DNA from: Candidatus Eiseniibacteriota bacterium
GTDB taxonomy: Bacteria; Eisenbacteria; RBG-16-71-46; CAIMUX01
Assembly (NCBI GenBank): GCA_903844735.1
Contig: CAIMUX010000127.1
Location: 24,861 to 88,860, forward strand
Length of the DNA stretch: 64,000 nt
Reading direction: 5' to 3'
Shown: in pieces, positions 25,388 through 32,554 of the stretch
Numbering within the stretch: the first letter of the stretch is position 1
How the letters are laid out: each line of letters begins with the position of its first letter
Translations under genes and position numbers: made by a program
The notes under the pieces: model-generated
Database searches by the model: none
The model's input: the letters and a program-made list of their open reading frames with translations, nothing else
What the model was told of the DNA's origin: nothing

Positions 25388-26581
25388 GTGCCTATCAATC
25401 CCAACACAAGCGACACGCGGCAGGGTTCTCGGACCTCCGATGGTGGTCGTTCCAGGCCGGGGCTGCCGGCTTCGTCGGGTCCGTCCCGACCGAAGCCCGG
25501 TCGCATCGGTTCGGCAGGACTCGCCACCGGAGCCGCATCAGTCGAGGCGGGATCCGTGGTTGGGACATTTCTGACTGTGGTGCTCCTAACTGGGACATGT
25601 CTGGTTGGGGCATTTCTGGCCGGGGCACCACCGGCAGAAGCATCCATCCCCCTGGCCGAGCCGGTCTCCGTGCTCGACCGAGTGGGACCGGCTTCCTTCT
25701 TCTCCTCGCCGCTGGATGTCGCCGTCGACACCACCGGCGGACTCATCGTCATCGCCGACACCGGCAATCACTGCATCCGGATCTTCGATTTGGGCGGCTA
25801 TCCGATCTCCTCGTTCCCCCACCGGGTGGACGGGGGGCGAGGGAGCGTGCCGGGGGAACCCAAGGCGCTGGCTGTCGATCGGCAAGGCTTCCTGTACGTG
25901 CTCGACGCGCTCGCAAGCTACGTCGACGTTGTGGATCTGCTCGGCTACGCGGTTCGCCGCATCGACCCGGCCACCATCTCTCCCGGCGGGATCGATACCA
26001 CGGCGCTCATCTCGGCGGGCGAGCGAAACGAGAACCTAGTCCCGGTGGCGCTGGCGCTGGATACGGAGGATCGCCTGATCCTCGCGGTGGGGGGTCAGCA
26101 GAGCCGGGTCTGGGGTCTTGATGAGCACGACGGGATTCGGTGGACCCTCGACGGGACCGAGGAGGGCGGCGCACCGTTCGGCGCGATCACCGACCTCTTC
26201 GTCGACGGCGAGGGCCGGGTGTTCGTGGTCGATGGGACGAGCACTCCTGCGGTCCGGGTCTACGCGCCGGGTGGACGGCGGCTCCTGGGCTTCGGGTTGC
26301 ACGACGTGGGAAACGAGAACTTCTCTCTCCCGACCTCGGTGGTCTCCACCTCGGACGGCAGGATCTGGGTTCTCGACACCATGCGCCAGGTCATCAAGAT
26401 CTTCGACGGCGAAGGACGGTTTCTCGACCGGATCGGCGGACTCGGCAGGGACATGGGGGCCTTCACCTACCCCTCCGCGCTCGCGATGGACGGGAAGGGC
26501 AGCCTCTTCGTCCTGGAGCGGGTGGGCGCGCGCCTGACGACGTTTCGGATAGCGGAATCGGTGGTCCAGCAAGCCCCGTGA
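25388..26581 (+). CDS. Exported NHL-repeat beta-propeller protein
   Basis: 397 residues from GTG 25388 (AGGAGAG upstream). Residues 1-54 are polar low complexity, 55-84 are a hydrophobic signal or anchor segment (TFLTVVLLTGTCLVGAFLAG) ending AEA, and the rest is an NHL-type propeller with repeats such as PLDVAVDTTGGLIVIADTGN, PKALAVDRQGFLYVLDALAS, ITDLFVDGEGRVFVVDGTST, PTSVVSTSDGRIWVLDT and PSALAMDGKGSLFVLE. An internal GTG at 25556 would give a more conventional signal peptide and cannot be excluded. Such propellers are frequent companions of multihaem cytochrome gene clusters and are thought to be binding scaffolds. The signal-coding DNA contains three degenerate copies of GGGACATTTCTG. First gene of the operon. 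Confidence 0.82.
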   Translation: MPINPNTSDTRQGSRTSDGGRSRPGLPASSGPSRPKPGRIGSAGLATGAASVEAGSVVGTFLTVVLLTGTCLVGAFLAGAPPAEASIPLAEPVSVLDRVGPASFFSSPLDVAVDTTGGLIVIADTGNHCIRIFDLGGYPISSFPHRVDGGRGSVPGEPKALAVDRQGFLYVLDALASYVDVVDLLGYAVRRIDPATISPGGIDTTALISAGERNENLVPVALALDTEDRLILAVGGQQSRVWGLDEHDGIRWTLDGTEEGGAPFGAITDLFVDGEGRVFVVDGTSTPAVRVYAPGGRRLLGFGLHDVGNENFSLPTSVVSTSDGRIWVLDTMRQVIKIFDGEGRFLDRIGGLGRDMGAFTYPSALAMDGKGSLFVLERVGARLTTFRIAESVVQQAP

Positions 26582-26661
26582 GCCGGATCCCGCAACGCAA
26601 GTCGCGGGGCCCGAACGGGGTCAATCACAGTACTGAAGCAATGGATGGAGGATCCTTCAAC

Positions 26662-27666
26662 ATGAAGAAGTCCGCAATTCTTCTCGCGCTCGTCGCGACG
26701 GTTCTCGCCGCGCCGCTTGCGCTGGCCGGTGACTTTCACCGGGGCACGAGTCTCGTCTGCTCCGACTGCCACGTCATGCACTACAGCCAGGCACACGGAT
26801 ACAACGCCGACGGCGGCGGCATCTACAACCCGGTCGGCACGACCGGTCCCTACGAGCGTCTGCTCCGTAACGACGTCAACGACCTCTGTCTTGGCTGCCA
26901 CGACGGTGCCAGCTTCGCCCCCGACGTCCTCGAAGGACACGGCAACGGGTACGTCCGCTCCGCCGGCGCCCTGAACCGCGGCGGCGCGGCACCTTACTCT
27001 CATGCTTCCGGTCACACTCTCGATTCCATGGATCCGGCTCCCGGCGGCGCCGGGGTTCCCCCGACTGCGGGTCTCAACTGCACGAACTGCCACAGCGCGC
27101 ACAGCAGCACCTCCTACAACAGTTTCCGGAACCTGCGGCGGGTCGGCACCGATCCCAACCGGATTGTCATCGATTACGCCGCCGGCACCAATGATCTGCT
27201 CACGGACGTCTACGAGGTCAACGGCGCCGGCACCGGCCTCGCCGCCCACTACGGCGTCGACAACGTCTGGTACAACGAGCCCGACCAGACCAAGTCCGAC
27301 TACGCCGGCTTCTGCAAGAGCTGCCACGTCGATTTCCACGGCACCAGCACGGATGCCAACATGAACGTCGGCGGCGACTGGGTCCGCCACCCGAACGCCG
27401 ACGCAAACTTCTCCGGCAGCAACCTCACGCAGTACAACGGCAAGACGAACAAGGCCAAGATCATGAGCAACTCGCTCGACAAGACGGTGGCCCCGGCCGA
27501 CGCGACCCCGTCCTGCTTTAGCTGCCACAAGTCCCACGGCAACCAGAACGCGTTCGGCCTGGTCTACCTGACCGGCACCGGCACGGTCACCGAGCAGGGC
27601 GATGACGTCAATGCCAACCAGCGTGCGGTCTGCAAGCAGTGCCACACCCAGGGCGGCAATCCGTGA
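26662..27666 (+). CDS. Secreted multihaem cytochrome c, 6 CXXCH
   Basis: 334 residues from ATG 26662 (GGAGGAT upstream; the in-frame ATG at 26641 lies before the ribosome site). Signal peptide MKKSAILLALVATVLAAPLA. Six haem sites: CSDCH, CLGCH, CTNCH, CKSCH, CFSCH and CKQCH. LVCSDCHVMHYSQAHGY and CFSCHKSHGNQNAFGLVYLT fit the doubled-CXXCH cytochrome class. Asn/Asp/Gly/Thr-rich linkers (about residues 60-110 and 160-240) suggest a secreted protein. It is paralogous to the 7-haem protein at 19866. Located 80 bp after the NHL gene and probably co-transcribed; a strong hairpin follows its stop. Confidence 0.92.
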   Translation: MKKSAILLALVATVLAAPLALAGDFHRGTSLVCSDCHVMHYSQAHGYNADGGGIYNPVGTTGPYERLLRNDVNDLCLGCHDGASFAPDVLEGHGNGYVRSAGALNRGGAAPYSHASGHTLDSMDPAPGGAGVPPTAGLNCTNCHSAHSSTSYNSFRNLRRVGTDPNRIVIDYAAGTNDLLTDVYEVNGAGTGLAAHYGVDNVWYNEPDQTKSDYAGFCKSCHVDFHGTSTDANMNVGGDWVRHPNADANFSGSNLTQYNGKTNKAKIMSNSLDKTVAPADATPSCFSCHKSHGNQNAFGLVYLTGTGTVTEQGDDVNANQRAVCKQCHTQGGNP

Positions 27667-27680
27667 TCTAAGACCCTCCA

Positions 27681-27746
27681 GTCCGTCGACGAACTCGACG
27701 GACGCAGGCAAGACACCGGCCGGGGTCCACGCGGATCCCGGCCGGT
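27681..27746 (+). terminator. Two consecutive strong hairpins in the cytochrome intergenic region
   Basis: Hairpin 1: GTCCGTCGA (27681-27689) with TCGACGGAC (27695-27703), 9 bp, 5-nt loop. Hairpin 2: 27715-27728 with 27733-27746, a 14-bp stem with one G-U pair and a 4-nt loop. Neither is followed by a T-run, so they may attenuate transcription, protect the 3' end of the upstream cytochrome message, or act in processing rather than terminate fully. Confidence 0.45.
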
Positions 27747-27866
27747 CCTCACCGGGGCCGGCCGGGTGTAGACTGCCTCGGATTCAGGATCCCCGATCGA
27801 AGATCAGGCTGCGACGGCGAACGCCCGCACCGGAGCCTGGAGACCGCCCCGACGGAGGAGGTTGCC

Positions 27867-28967
27867 ATGTCCTGGTGGATTCTCTTCTTCCTTGCTCTCG
27901 TCACGGAGAAGAGCGGCGGTGCCGCCAACCCGCACTTCGACCCCGCCTCGGGCGTGAATCGAGTACCCACCGTCCCGCCTACCATCGGCGACTGCTCGCA
28001 GTGTCACCGCCTCCATGGCGATGAGGGTGAAGTCCCTTCGGCGAAGACTCTCTTCACCATCGACGACAACATGCTTTGCTACACAGCCGGGGGGCCGAGT
28101 GGATGCCACGGTGCACTCCCGGCCGGCTACCCCGCGACGGAGGAAGACCGGATGCCCGCCGCCTCGGACGCTCCCGGTTATTTCGAGGTCAACGCCGGCG
28201 GGCAACGAGTAGCGGGCGTCCTCGTGCGGCGCCGCTGGCCGGGCAGCACCGTCTACGAGGATGCCCGCGCCTTCGGGGCCGGCCACTCCTATTCGCCGCA
28301 CCGCAACGACGTCGACATGCCGCGTACGGACGAACTCGGTCACGGGCTTTGCCTCAACTGCCACGATCCGCACGAAGGGCGGTCCCAATTTGATCTCACC
28401 AGCCGGGTGTACCAGGCCTACGGCGGTCCTTGGGCGCGCACCGCTGCCGCCCGACTCGCCCTCTGCCTCGGCTGTCACTCTACCCAGGGCCCCTTTGGCA
28501 TGGACGAGGAAAACCAGCGAATCGCGGACTTCTACAATCGCGGCGTGAATCCGGACGGAACCGCCGGACACGCCATCCGGAAGAACCCACGGGTCGCCAT
28601 CTCGTGGCCGTCGCACGTCCGGGCCGGCGACTTTCTTCCTTGCTACGATTGCCACAACCCACACGGATCGCGCGGACATGATGGCACCGGCGCCAACGGC
28701 TTCTGTCTGAGCGACCAACGCCCCGGATGGACGGGGCTCACCCATACCCGCACCGATCCAGCACAAAGTCGCCGTTTTTGCCTCGGCTGCCACATCCCCT
28801 CCGACGGTGTGGCGGGATCGCAGCAGGTCGAGGGCATCGTGATGAACACCCTTTCCAACAAGGGCGAGCATGCATCGTCGTCTTTGGAGGGCTGCTTCGA
28901 CTGCCACGGCAACGACTACGCCAGCCCAACCTCTTTCAACGTCCACCATCCGGCGAGAAACGACTGA
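27867..28967 (+). CDS. Multihaem cytochrome c, 6 CXXCH plus one CX8CH
   Basis: 366 residues from ATG 27867 (GGAGGAGG upstream). The signal peptide is short (SWWILFFLALVTEKSGGAA). Canonical haem sites: CSQCH, CLNCH, CLGCH, CYDCH, CLGCH and CFDCH. A seventh possible site, CYTAGGPSGCH, has eight residues between the cysteines and would be a non-canonical haem site or a lost one. Partner histidines are frequent (HSYSPHRND, CLNCHDPHEG, CYDCHNPHGS). Domain order differs from the other two small cytochromes, with a long haem-free stretch at about residues 75-150. It stops 1 bp before the ATG of the beta-barrel gene, suggesting a coupled cytochrome-porin pair. Confidence 0.88.
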   Translation: MSWWILFFLALVTEKSGGAANPHFDPASGVNRVPTVPPTIGDCSQCHRLHGDEGEVPSAKTLFTIDDNMLCYTAGGPSGCHGALPAGYPATEEDRMPAASDAPGYFEVNAGGQRVAGVLVRRRWPGSTVYEDARAFGAGHSYSPHRNDVDMPRTDELGHGLCLNCHDPHEGRSQFDLTSRVYQAYGGPWARTAAARLALCLGCHSTQGPFGMDEENQRIADFYNRGVNPDGTAGHAIRKNPRVAISWPSHVRAGDFLPCYDCHNPHGSRGHDGTGANGFCLSDQRPGWTGLTHTRTDPAQSRRFCLGCHIPSDGVAGSQQVEGIVMNTLSNKGEHASSSLEGCFDCHGNDYASPTSFNVHHPARND

Positions 28968-28968
28968 G

Positions 28969-30675
28969 ATGATCCGGTGGCCGCGGAACTACAGGGCCGT
29001 TGCCGCGTCGGCCTGGCTTCGGGCCGGGCTGAACCTCATGATCCGGGTGGCGTTCCTGGTCTCGGCGGTGAACTCGCTCGCGGCAGCCCAATGGGAAATG
29101 CGCCTGACCGCCAACTATCAGGACGCGCGCTACGCCGGCGTCGCGTTCCGTTCGTCCACGCAGGAAATCCTCGCCCGGCGGCGGTTCAGCCTGAATGATG
29201 AATCGAGCCTCGCGGTTTCGGCTCGGCTCTCTCACGACAACGATTTCCGCGCCGACGACGACCTGTACCGAGGCTACGGTGATGCCGAATTCCGCAGCGC
29301 GCTCATCGACCTGTTCCTGCGCGTTCGTCCCGACCAGCGGCAGGCAGCCACGCTGCCGGCCACCTGGCGCCAGGAGGAGCGATCATGGGGTGGCACACTC
29401 CATCTCGACCGGGGTCCAGGAGTTACATACAACGAGGGGCGGTATCGACGGGTCCAGCGGTTTCCCGGCATCGTGAGAGGAGAGACGAGGAACCGGCGCC
29501 TCACGAGCTCCTGGAGCATCCTGGGCCTGGATCTCGACTACGGTTACACTTGGGCGGAGAACAACCGCAAGGTGGACGACCCCACGGCCGGACCTATTCC
29601 GAACAACATCACCCTGGATCACGCGGGCGGTGTCTCCTTCGCCCGCACCGTCATGGGCGCCGTCCAGGTCGGTGCCGGCTACCGCCGGGCCGATACGCAA
29701 CGGAAGCGCCGCTTCCCGGCGGACAGTGTGGGAACGCCTCGAAGCACGTTGAGCACTCATATCATCGGCAATCAGGCCGACCTCCGCCTGAGTGCGCAAC
29801 CGTGGAAACCGGTGCAATTCAGCGCCGTCAGCGGCTGGGCGGAGACAACGACCCACGGAGGAGGCGCCGCGACGCGCCTGGACCGAAACTTCGATGTCAG
29901 CGTCGGCGCGACGTGCCGCCCGTGGCGCGGGCTCGGCATCGACATGCAGCGGGCTTTCCAGGAACAACACACCGGCACCTTCGCCACCCGCGGCGACTAT
30001 CTGCGGGCTCGGCTCGGGGCGTCGGGCAACATCAGCCCCGACGTACGGCTATCCGGAGATTTCAGCCACAGCGAAGCCGTGGGCCGTAGCGACGAGGCGG
30101 GCGCCTCCGATCAGGTTACCGTCGGGATGAGCGGTCGGCTTCGCGCCGGTGCCGAGATGTCCATCTCGGCAGCCGGCTCACGTCTCGTGGGCGTTTCGGC
30201 CGACATGCGCTACCAGGTGACCGAAACGGCGGAGTTGCGGCTCCAACCGATCAAAGCCCTTCGGTGCAACCTGGCGATGCAGGGGTTCGCATTGGGGTCC
30301 ACACCCGACCCGGGTTCGCCCGATCGGGTGCAGTATCGAGCCGAGATCCTGGCGGCGGGCGAGGAGGGTGGCGCCGTTTCCATTACCTACAACTCCCGCA
30401 CGGTGCGCGGGGGTTCATCGGGAGAAAAGTACTCCATCTCCGGATCCGCGAGCGTCCCTTGGAAAGGAAGCTCGTTCTCCTGGAACGGATCGTTCTCCCG
30501 GGCGGCGGATCGCGAGGCTGCGTCCGGGCGCGCGTGGGGGTACGCTTCGGCTATCTCGGCACGATTGCGTCTCTCACGGCAGGCTGACGTCAATCTGTCC
30601 CGGAGTCTTAGTCTTCCGGCGATCGGGGATGGGAATTCCACGTGGATCGCCTCGGTCCAGCAGACGATCCGTTGA
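28969..30675 (+). CDS. Outer-membrane beta-barrel protein, MtrB/porin-like role by context
   Basis: 568 residues from ATG 28969; an alternative ATG at 29038 would leave a typical signal peptide (MIRVAFLVSAVNSLAAAQ). After the signal, alternating short amphipathic strands run to the end: WEMRLTANYQDARYAGVAF, ESSLAVSARLSHDNDF, LGLDLDYGYTWAENNR, MGAVQVGAGYRRADTQ and AISARLRLSRQADVNLS, finishing IASVQQTIR, all in transmembrane-barrel style. About 20-26 strands are plausible. I cannot place it in the MtrB family from sequence, and it lacks the MtrB N-terminal CXXC. Its position between a multihaem cytochrome and lipoprotein/cytochrome genes suggests it is the sheath of a porin-cytochrome conduit. 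Confidence 0.68.
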   Translation: MIRWPRNYRAVAASAWLRAGLNLMIRVAFLVSAVNSLAAAQWEMRLTANYQDARYAGVAFRSSTQEILARRRFSLNDESSLAVSARLSHDNDFRADDDLYRGYGDAEFRSALIDLFLRVRPDQRQAATLPATWRQEERSWGGTLHLDRGPGVTYNEGRYRRVQRFPGIVRGETRNRRLTSSWSILGLDLDYGYTWAENNRKVDDPTAGPIPNNITLDHAGGVSFARTVMGAVQVGAGYRRADTQRKRRFPADSVGTPRSTLSTHIIGNQADLRLSAQPWKPVQFSAVSGWAETTTHGGGAATRLDRNFDVSVGATCRPWRGLGIDMQRAFQEQHTGTFATRGDYLRARLGASGNISPDVRLSGDFSHSEAVGRSDEAGASDQVTVGMSGRLRAGAEMSISAAGSRLVGVSADMRYQVTETAELRLQPIKALRCNLAMQGFALGSTPDPGSPDRVQYRAEILAAGEEGGAVSITYNSRTVRGGSSGEKYSISGSASVPWKGSSFSWNGSFSRAADREAASGRAWGYASAISARLRLSRQADVNLSRSLSLPAIGDGNSTWIASVQQTIR

Positions 30676-30719
30676 CTGGCGGATCGGGGCATGGCCTCAG
30701 CTTTGTCCAAGGAGGTCTC

Positions 30720-31316
30720 TTGAGCGCAGGCCGGCGCGACATGTGGCAAAGGACGAGAGGATGGGTTCTCCTCCTTCTGGCGGCAGGACTCGGCGCCGGA
30801 TGCGCCGGAAACCAGACGTTTGTGCATCCCGATGCCGACATGGGGTTCTATGAGAAGGTGGGCGTACTCCCGTTCGCCACGCTGGGTGTCGACCGCCTGG
30901 CCGGGGACAAGGTGTCGTCCTCATTCACCACGCACCTCCTCGTCGCCCGCCGGATGCAGGTGGCCGAGCCGGGACAATTTCTCGCCGGCTACCTCAAACA
31001 GATGGGCGAAAACACAGCTCCTCCCATTGGGCTCTCCCGGGAAAAGCTGACCGCCATCGGCCAGGAGACCGGCGTGCAGGGTGTGTTCGAAGGAACGGTC
31101 CGGGACTTCGACTTCACGCGGGGAGCCGCCCCTCGCCCGCTCATTTCGGTCGAAGTCCGGCTCGTCGATGTCGCCACCGGCGATATCGTCTGGTCAACCA
31201 GCGTGACCAAGGTGGGCAAAGCGATGGTCCCGATCCTGGGCGTAGGCGGCGTGCGCACCCTGGCCGAGCTCACCGAGGAGATCGCCGCGGAGTTGGTCGG
31301 GAGGCTCCCGGGATGA
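30720..31316 (+). CDS. Outer-membrane lipoprotein, CsgG/LpoB-like fold
   Basis: 198 residues. Chosen start is TTG 30720 behind AAGGAGGT (spacing about 3); ATG 30741 lacks a ribosome site. Lipobox LGAGCAG gives an acylated Cys near residue 29. The mature part follows the CsgG/LpoB/DUF799 plan: KVGVLPFATLGVDRLAGDKV, then RRMQVAEPGQFLAGYL, IGQETGVQGVFEGTVRDFDF, and ISVEVRLVDVATGDIVWS. Members build periplasmic or outer-membrane assemblies or activate envelope enzymes. It is paralogous to the next gene, which overlaps it by 4 bp; the pair may form a heteromeric complex. Confidence 0.75.
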   Translation: MSAGRRDMWQRTRGWVLLLLAAGLGAGCAGNQTFVHPDADMGFYEKVGVLPFATLGVDRLAGDKVSSSFTTHLLVARRMQVAEPGQFLAGYLKQMGENTAPPIGLSREKLTAIGQETGVQGVFEGTVRDFDFTRGAAPRPLISVEVRLVDVATGDIVWSTSVTKVGKAMVPILGVGGVRTLAELTEEIAAELVGRLPG

Positions 31317-31966
31317 GCACGCCGTCGCACCGGACCCGACACTCTCCTGCGGGGCTGCCTGCGGTCGCGGCGAGGGCCATGCTCCTTCTCCTCTGTGGCT
31401 GCGCCGCGGGGCCAAGAACATTCCGCGGACCCGGTCCGGGGGTCCCGGTGGGTTCGGTCGTCGCCGTGGTGCCGCTCGTCAATCTGACCGACAATGAGAC
31501 CGCCCCCCGCCTCATCACCGAGAAATTGCTTCTGGAGCTCGGTCGCCTTCATCACTTTCAGGTCCAGGATCCCGGCATAGTTCTCGGCTACCTCCGTGAG
31601 CTCCGGATCCTCGTCCCCGACCGCATGTCCCGCGAACAGATGGCTGAACTGGGGTCGCGTTCGGGAGCGCAGTACTTCCTGGTGGGAACCATCGCCGACT
31701 GCCGGTCCGGCGAGAACACCCCGGCGGGGGTGCCAGTGGCGGCGGTCAGCCTGCGTCTCGTTCACGCCGCCAGCGGAACCGTGGCGTGGGCCGGCTCGCT
31801 GGCGCGAACCGGCACCGACCGCGAGACTTTCTTCGGTCTCGGCAAGGTCCGGACCCTGGACCGCCTGAGCGCAGACATCGCCCGGGACCTGGTGCGGGGC
31901 ATCCGCGGAATCGACCGGATCGGCCCACCCCTCGCAGCTTCGGCGAGGAGGAAGGAGCAACCGTGA
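31313..31966 (+). CDS. Outer-membrane lipoprotein, second CsgG/LpoB-like paralogue
   Basis: 217 residues; ATG overlaps the previous stop (ATGA). Lipobox LLLLCGCAAG. The mature domain reads VGSVVAVVPLVNLTDNETAP, then FQVQDPGIVLGYLRELRI, LGSRSGAQYFLVGTIADC and AAVSLRLVHAASGTVAWAG, the same fold plan as the preceding lipoprotein with diverged sequence. It ends with a basic Arg/Lys tail, and its stop overlaps the next start (GTGA). Translational coupling of three lipoproteins in a row implies fixed stoichiometry. Function in the electron-transfer locus is unknown; assembly or export of the large cytochrome is one possibility. Confidence 0.72.
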   Translation: MSTPSHRTRHSPAGLPAVAARAMLLLLCGCAAGPRTFRGPGPGVPVGSVVAVVPLVNLTDNETAPRLITEKLLLELGRLHHFQVQDPGIVLGYLRELRILVPDRMSREQMAELGSRSGAQYFLVGTIADCRSGENTPAGVPVAAVSLRLVHAASGTVAWAGSLARTGTDRETFFGLGKVRTLDRLSADIARDLVRGIRGIDRIGPPLAASARRKEQP

Positions 31967-32508
31967 GTCCCCCGGATCCGCGGCTCCCCATTCTGCGTTT
32001 GCGGTCCCGCTTCGGGGCACCCGCCCAGGTATCGCGGCTGAGCCGTCTGGCGGGCGTCCTAGTCACTGGCGTTCTGGTCACCGGCCTACTGCTCGGCGGC
32101 TGCGCAGCGCCGTACCAGACGGTCGACCTGCGCATCACCCACCGGATGTACCCGCAGTTCAAGGAGCAACACACTGCCGCACCGGGAGAGCGGTTCCAGG
32201 TCGGCGACACCGACTACAGCGCACGGACCGCCGGATTCCTGCCCGACTTCTTGATGGACGAGAAGACGGGGAAGGTCTCCTCGCGAGGCAAGCAACCGCG
32301 CAATCCGGCCTTCCAGATCGAGGTGTTCCAGGCGGACACCTTGGTGGAGCGGTCCTGGGCATTCCTGAAGGGCAGTCCCCCGCATTTTGGCCGTCGTTCG
32401 TTGCTCAACTTCGAGGTTGAACGGATCGTTTGGAAGCCGGGGCGGGGCCCCATCGACAGCACGTCCACGCCTGACGCCCGGGGTCACGAATCCCAGAGCA
32501 CGCCGTGA
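31963..32508 (+). CDS. Lipoprotein of unknown function
   Basis: 181 residues from GTG 31963 (GGAAGGAG upstream), overlapping the previous stop by 4 bp. The signal ends in VTGLLLGGCAAPYQT. The mature part contains a compact domain: ERFQVGDTDYSARTAGFLPD FLMD (split here), then NPAFQIEVFQADTLVERSWA F. This resembles small beta domains beside respiratory or cytochrome-assembly genes that begin with a length-matched G-T/D-x-Y strand and a NPA-x-EV strand, but I cannot name the family with confidence. It sits directly upstream of the 42-haem gene, so an interaction with that cytochrome is plausible. Confidence 0.65.
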   Translation: MSPPDPRLPILRLRSRFGAPAQVSRLSRLAGVLVTGVLVTGLLLGGCAAPYQTVDLRITHRMYPQFKEQHTAAPGERFQVGDTDYSARTAGFLPDFLMDEKTGKVSSRGKQPRNPAFQIEVFQADTLVERSWAFLKGSPPHFGRRSLLNFEVERIVWKPGRGPIDSTSTPDARGHESQSTP

Positions 32509-32554
32509 ATCGGAATCGGGTCGCAAACGCGGGCAGTCGCGGGAGGGCGAAGTC

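Noticed and set aside
26582..26661. A second GEMM-like leader before the 6-haem cytochrome
   Set aside because: ACGCAAG is present but there is no GCAAA plus hairpin frame before it and no strong second stem.
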